NCBI GenBank assembly: GCA_030673845.1
Contig: JAUTCQ010000012.1
Location: 186,001-250,000, forward strand
Direction of reading: 5' to 3'
Length of the DNA stretch: 64,000 nucleotides
Source: Verrucomicrobiota bacterium JB022
Lineage (GTDB): Bacteria; Verrucomicrobiota; Verrucomicrobiia; Opitutales; Oceanipulchritudinaceae
In this document: positions 61,046 to 64,000 of the stretch, piece by piece
How the letters are laid out: each line of letters begins with the position of its first letter
How positions within the stretch are numbered: the stretch's first letter is position 1
Made by a program: the position numbers and the translations under genes
Notes under the pieces: model-generated
Seen by the model: the letters and a program-made list of their open reading frames with translations, nothing else
What the model was told of the DNA's origin: nothing
Databases searched by the model: none

Positions 61046-61110
61046 CGGAAATCAGAGGTTGAAGTTACAAACGGTGCAAACAGGAGAGGCACCGGATCTG
61101 ATTTCCGATG
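61043..61110 (-). promoter_or_regulatory. Start-codon-sequestering stem (riboswitch expression platform) of trkH
   Basis: A 14-base perfect inverted repeat has its arms at 61043-61056 and 61097-61110. In the mRNA the second arm ends with the AUG start codon, so AUG pairs with CAU. The 40-base loop contains a smaller stem (CGGTGC 61072-61077 with GCACCG 61089-61094). If formed, it hides the ribosome site of trkH. It begins 14 bases after the riboswitch. Confidence 0.75.
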
Positions 61111-61123
61111 GGGCTCCCTCCGA

Positions 61124-61246
61124 AGCCGACGAGGTTAGCTGACGGGCTAGGCGCGAAAGGTCGCCTGGCAGAAGCTCTGCCTTCGCCCCGGCCTGGTCTC
61201 CCAGGCGGTTGGGTCCCCCGTTGAGCGCAATGGCGCCCACTAGGCT
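61124..61246 (-). promoter_or_regulatory. c-di-AMP riboswitch (ydaO-yuaA type) upstream of trkH
   Basis: Read on the minus strand, the conserved ydaO elements occur in order: AACGGGGGACCCAA (complement of about 61209-61222), GGGGCGAAG (about 61181-61189), and the 3' block CCCGTCAGCTAACCTCGTCGGC written as CCCGTCAGC, then TAACCTCGTCGGC (about 61125-61146). P1 can be AGCC/GGCT (61243-61246 with 61124-61127). The aptamer precedes a K+ transporter, the classic target of c-di-AMP. The match to the consensus is by eye. Confidence 0.93.
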
Positions 61247-61292
61247 ATGAGGTATAAGGATGCACAGCTCGGCCGCCGGCGCAACTGCGGCG

Positions 61293-61454
61293 TTATTCTG
61301 CCATTTCGCCGGTTGGGATGGTCTCCACCGGCTCCGGTTCGCCGAAACGCTGGTGGTAAATCATCCAGATGAGGAGCAACGAAAGGCCGAGCAGGCCGAT
61401 GATGAGGACAGCGCCGCCAATGCCGACGCGTCGGGATGGTCGCGACGATTGCAT
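61293..61454 (-). CDS. Small single-helix membrane protein (53 residues)
   Basis: An ATG read at 61454 opens a 53-codon frame ending TAA at 61293. It encodes a basic start (MQSSRPSRRV), a hydrophobic helix (GIGGAVLIIGLLGLSLLLIW) and a short acidic tail (GEPEPVETIPTGEMAE). The charge asymmetry puts the N-terminus inside and the tail outside. It lies 47 bases upstream of the trkH riboswitch on the same strand, and the 82-residue helical protein gene lies upstream of it. It may be a small subunit or a stress-response peptide; nothing specific is recognised. Confidence 0.6.
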   Translation of the reverse strand: MQSSRPSRRVGIGGAVLIIGLLGLSLLLIWMIYHQRFGEPEPVETIPTGEMAE

Positions 61455-61507
61455 GCAGGCAGGCTAGGCCCGAGGCAGGGATTTGGCGAGCGCCAACGCG
61501 CGGCGCG

Positions 61508-61756
61508 CTACGATTGGCCCTGCTGCTGCGCCTGCTCGTAAAACGGCACGAGCGTATCCAGGTGGCCCTGGACGATCTTGCCGATCGTGCGCGGCGGCAG
61601 CGTGCCCTTATGCAGCTCGAAGACCGCCGTGATCAGCGCCAGCTCGATGTCGACCTTCTTGGGCGACTGGGCTTTCATTTCCTTCACGAGGTGCATTGCG
61701 TGGTCTTCCACGCGCTTGTAGGCCTCAAACGCGGCCGCTTGTGCTTTGGCATCCAT
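61508..61756 (-). CDS. Small all-helical protein of unknown function
   Basis: The 82-residue protein, starting MDAKAQAAAFEAYKRV at 61756, is mostly helix (HAMHLVKEMKAQSP, VDIELALITAVFELHKG, TIGKIVQGHLDTLVPFYEQ) and has no signal or membrane segment. The frame continues to 61777 with a TTG start, but the ATG is cleaner. It might be a short regulatory or coiled protein. It is divergent from the GspF-like gene and shares the strand with the small membrane protein. Confidence 0.6.
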   Translation of the reverse strand: MDAKAQAAAFEAYKRVEDHAMHLVKEMKAQSPKKVDIELALITAVFELHKGTLPPRTIGKIVQGHLDTLVPFYEQAQQQGQS

Positions 61757-61856
61757 GCCGCAAAAGTGGTGGCCCAAGACGCGCCCGGGGTCAAGCGGCT
61801 ATGCACTTGCCGTCTTCACCTGTGCGCGACAGCCTGTGGGGGTGCAGGGCTCACGC

Positions 61857-62834
61857 GTGCGCGCCAACTGGTATGCGCAGCTGTCGCAAAAGACGGCGGC
61901 GGGGCTGACGCTGGTCGAAGCGCTCGAAACGACACCCGGCCCAAAGCCCGCCGATAAGCAGGCCTTGCTCGCCGCCCTCCCGGAGCTGGACCTCGCGGGC
62001 GCCTTGCAGCAACGCGCCTCCTGGTTGGGCGCGCTCGACCGCGCGGTGTGGGTGGCGGCGCTGCAGAGCGGCACCTTCCCCGAGGCGGCAGCTTCGCTGG
62101 CGGAGCATTATCGGGAGCTGGGCAAGGCACGGGGCAAGGTGATCGGTGCCCTGCTCTACCCGCTCTTGGTCGTGCATCTGGCGATCCTGTGCTTCTCGGT
62201 GCTGCACCTGACGTTCGGCGCACTGGATGTTGAAAGCACGTCTCCCTTCACCTTCGTCTGGGGCGACTATCTGGGGCAGGTGGCGGCGGGCATGGCCGGC
62301 CTGTGGGGCGCGCTGCTGCTGCTCCATGCCTGGCGGACGCTCCACCCCGGCAGCCTGCACGCGGTGCTGCGCCGCCTGCCCGGCATTGCCCAATACCTGC
62401 GTGCACAGGGGCTGGAGCGCTTTTGCCGCTTGCTCGCCGATCTGCTGGAGGCGGGCGTCTCGCTCCGGAAATCGCTGACCCTTGCAGGCGAAACGACGGG
62501 CGACCCTCGCATGGCCGCTGCCACGCGTCAATTGGCCGAGGCCGTCGGCAACGGGCGTGCGCCGGGCGGCCTGATGGGCGCGCAAGGCGTCTGGCCGGTC
62601 GATTTCGTCGCGCTCTACCAGACGGGCGAGAAAACCGGCCAACTGGAGGCAACCCTGCGCCAACAGATGCGCCATTACCGCAACTCTGCCACCCGTTGGT
62701 TGGCCGCCTGTGCGTTCTTTTATCCGCAGCTCGTCTTCCTGATCATCGCCGGGGTGCTGATGAACGAGGTGCTGCAAGCCTACGGTCACTACTTCGAGCA
62801 GCTCCAGAACTGGGACCGCCGCTCGGGCTGGTGA
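61857..62834 (+). CDS. Orphan GspF-like type II secretion / type IV pilus membrane protein
   Basis: From the GTG at 61857 the protein has 325 residues; an ATG at 61755 and GTGs at 61836 and 61842 are other options. The first conserved words are RANWYAQLSQKTAAGLTLVEAL. T2SSF domains are marked by three long membrane helices (VIGALLYPLLVVHLAILCF, AAGMAGLWGALLLLHAW, ATRWLAACAFFYPQLVFLIIAGVLMNEV, split) with the motifs FCRLLADLLEAGVSLRKSLTLA and VALYQTGEKTGQLEATLRQ. GspF-type proteins form the inner-membrane platform for pseudopilus or pilus assembly. No gspE, gspG or other pilus gene is close, so it may work with genes elsewhere or in a minimal form. Confidence 0.8.
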   Translation: MRANWYAQLSQKTAAGLTLVEALETTPGPKPADKQALLAALPELDLAGALQQRASWLGALDRAVWVAALQSGTFPEAAASLAEHYRELGKARGKVIGALLYPLLVVHLAILCFSVLHLTFGALDVESTSPFTFVWGDYLGQVAAGMAGLWGALLLLHAWRTLHPGSLHAVLRRLPGIAQYLRAQGLERFCRLLADLLEAGVSLRKSLTLAGETTGDPRMAAATRQLAEAVGNGRAPGGLMGAQGVWPVDFVALYQTGEKTGQLEATLRQQMRHYRNSATRWLAACAFFYPQLVFLIIAGVLMNEVLQAYGHYFEQLQNWDRRSGW

Positions 62835-63825
62835 GGCTCTGCGCTTCACGCCATTCGCCGGGCGTCTGGCCCTCCCAATCGCGAAATGAGCGGTAAAACG
62901 AGTTGGGGTCCTGAAAGCCCAGCAGGCACGCGACCTCGACCAGATTGAGCGTCGGCTCGCTCAGGTATTGCCGGGCCAGCTCGCGGCGGGCATCCGTCAG
63001 CAGCTCGCGAAAGCTGGTGCCCTCCTCCGCGATGCGACGCTGCAGCGAGCGAGAGCTCATGCCCAGCTCGCCCGCGACGTCCGCGATTGGCGGCAAGCCA
63101 CCCGCCATGAGGCGTTGGGCCACCCAGCGGACTTGGTCGGCAATGGAGCGGGTGGCTACACGTTTGGCCAGCGCCTGATCGAGCGAAGGGGCCAGCATCT
63201 CCAGCAGCGCAGCGTTGTAAGTCGTAAAGGGCAGGTCGAGATCGGCGCGGGCAAAGACGAGTCGGTTCGCCGACGCGCAGAACTGGACACGGCAGCCATA
63301 AAACGCTTCAAACGCCTCCACGGCCTCGGGTGCACGGGCCAGCTCGACCCGGCGGGGATTCAAGGGCAGCCCCGTCCCTCGCCTTCCCAGCTCCGTCTGC
63401 GAGGCGAAAATGGCGTCGATAAAGCGAGCCGGGGCGGGCTTGGTGCTGCCGATCCAGCGCAACTCGATCAGGCAAAGGTCGCCCTGCTCGATCAAACGCA
63501 TCTCTTCGGCACAGCAGAGCGCCTTGTAACGGGCCAAGCGTTGCAGAGCCTCCCGAAATGTCCGCGCATGGTGCGCGGCAATGCTTGCCGGGTGGAAACG
63601 CTCGCGCGGTGCGCGGCAGGCAACCCGGACGCCGATCAACGGATCGTCGGCCACTCGCTCCAGCCCTTCCCAAAAGCGAAAAAGCTGCTCGGTATCCAGC
63701 AAGAGAGGGTGCTGGCTCGCCAGCGTAAGGGGCAGGCCGGTGGCCCGGAGTACCTTTGCCGGGTCGACTCCCAGCTCGCCAAGCGTCGGGAAAAGATTCG
63801 GACTGGAATAGGTCGGGCCGGCCAT
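62743..63825 (-). CDS. AraC-family transcriptional regulator with arabinose-binding-like N-terminus
   Basis: The 360-residue protein has an N-terminal Arabinose_bd-type domain (LFPTLGELGVDPAKVLRATG to about 230) and a C-terminal AraC helix-turn-helix pair (IADVAGELGMSSRSLQRRIAEEG and LNLVEVACLLGFQDPNSFYRSFRDWEG). The last 30 residues (PSGGPSSGAARSSDRRL...) are low complexity and lie on the opposite strand of the GspF-like gene end. The two coding sequences overlap convergently by about 92 bases, so the C-terminus here may be artificially long. It probably controls a sugar or lipid-type catabolic gene not in the window. Confidence 0.88.
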   Translation of the reverse strand: MAGPTYSSPNLFPTLGELGVDPAKVLRATGLPLTLASQHPLLLDTEQLFRFWEGLERVADDPLIGVRVACRAPRERFHPASIAAHHARTFREALQRLARYKALCCAEEMRLIEQGDLCLIELRWIGSTKPAPARFIDAIFASQTELGRRGTGLPLNPRRVELARAPEAVEAFEAFYGCRVQFCASANRLVFARADLDLPFTTYNAALLEMLAPSLDQALAKRVATRSIADQVRWVAQRLMAGGLPPIADVAGELGMSSRSLQRRIAEEGTSFRELLTDARRELARQYLSEPTLNLVEVACLLGFQDPNSFYRSFRDWEGQTPGEWREAQSLTSPSGGPSSGAARSSDRRLAAPRSSAPRR

Positions 63826-63881
63826 GATTCAGGTGATGACCGGCAAAGCCGGTCTGCAACTCGTGGTTTGCCAGCAAAGGG

Positions 63882-64000
63882 CTAGCACTGCGGCTGGTAG
63901 TGCGTGCGCATGTAGGCCATGAAGGCTTCCTCGGAGGTCTCGCGCCGGGCCTGGACGATCGGCAGGATGTCCTTCGTCGCCACGTAGCGCAGGCGATCCG
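63882..64000 (-). CDS. C-terminal part of an unrecognised protein (5' end outside window)
   Basis: The minus-strand frame ends TAG at 63882-63884 and stays open to the window edge, giving 38 residues (DRLRYVATKDILPIVQARR..., ending YQPQC). It is helical and charged; no family can be named. It is oriented like the AraC gene, whose start lies 57 bases downstream. A palindrome GACCGGC-AAA-GCCGGTC (63838-63854) separates them. Confidence 0.5.
   Translation of the reverse strand, partial: DRLRYVATKDILPIVQARRETSEEAFMAYMRTHYQPQC

Noticed and set aside
63838-63854. GACCGGC-AAA-GCCGGTC palindrome upstream of the AraC gene
   Set aside because: A three-base loop hairpin without a T tract; too small a base to call a terminator or operator.

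Overview
The window is GC-rich, densely packed bacterial chromosome with no phage, insertion sequence or CRISPR array. No gap between genes exceeds about 300 bases. Several features point to the phylum Verrucomicrobiota, probably class Opitutae: a PEP-CTERM secreted protein beside a SPINDLY-type glycosyltransferase, a type II (eukaryote-like) glutamine synthetase, a large TPR multiheme cytochrome, a MoxR/Bat aerotolerance-type operon, an HrpA helicase and few clear Shine-Dalgarno sites. This placement is inference; the window has no rRNA or other phylogenetic marker I could test.

Layout. 1-4.5 kb: a minus-strand unit with a DUF2946-like protein, a TonB-dependent receptor and a secreted BNR/Asp-box protein with a Cys-Thr-Cys-Cys motif. 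I read it as a metal (possibly copper) uptake locus. 4.6-7.8 kb: branched-chain aminotransferase and an eight-haem TPR cytochrome. 7.9 kb: tRNA-Val. 8-12 kb: GT41 glycosyltransferase joined to a PEP-CTERM protein, an orphan barstar-like protein and glutamine synthetase. 12.2-13.9 kb: a miniature kinase-like protein, a PP2C phosphatase and a gamma-glutamylcyclotransferase-like protein with overlapping ends. 13.9-19.4 kb: sulfur supply, namely an SLC13 transporter, a sulfate-binding-like protein, uroporphyrinogen methyltransferase and PAPS reductase, with a pectin-type esterase between them.

19.5-31.6 kb: an esterase, a LOG protein, a rhodanese/MauE pair, clpS and its partner, ruvC, a TauE-type permease, recF, an azoreductase-SnoaL fusion next to an ECF41 sigma factor, a cysteine desulfurase, a LysM lipoprotein and a WecG-type glycosyltransferase. 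31.6-43.7 kb: hrpA, HDOD, tRNA-dihydrouridine synthase, and an overlapping trio of CHASE2 adenylate cyclase, FecR protein and O-antigen-ligase-like protein. 43.9-55.3 kb: one long plus-strand run, MoxR-DUF58-DUF4381-BatA-BatB/C fusion-BatD-BatE-DUF456-STN lipoprotein-LipB-LipA, ending at a strong terminator.

55.3-64 kb: folE2, a VapBC toxin-antitoxin pair, an MBL-fold hydrolase, pyruvate kinase with a terminator, and trkH. The trkH gene is preceded by a clear c-di-AMP (ydaO-type) riboswitch, and a 14-bp perfect inverted repeat buries its start codon. The window closes with two small unknown proteins, an orphan GspF-like protein, an AraC-type regulator and a partial gene. The strongest observations are the trkH riboswitch and its expression platform, the ECF41/azoreductase-SnoaL pair, the BatB/C fusion with four beta-repeats and a Gln/Asp/Asn-rich tail, the CHASE2-FecR-ligase trio, and the kinase/PP2C couple.
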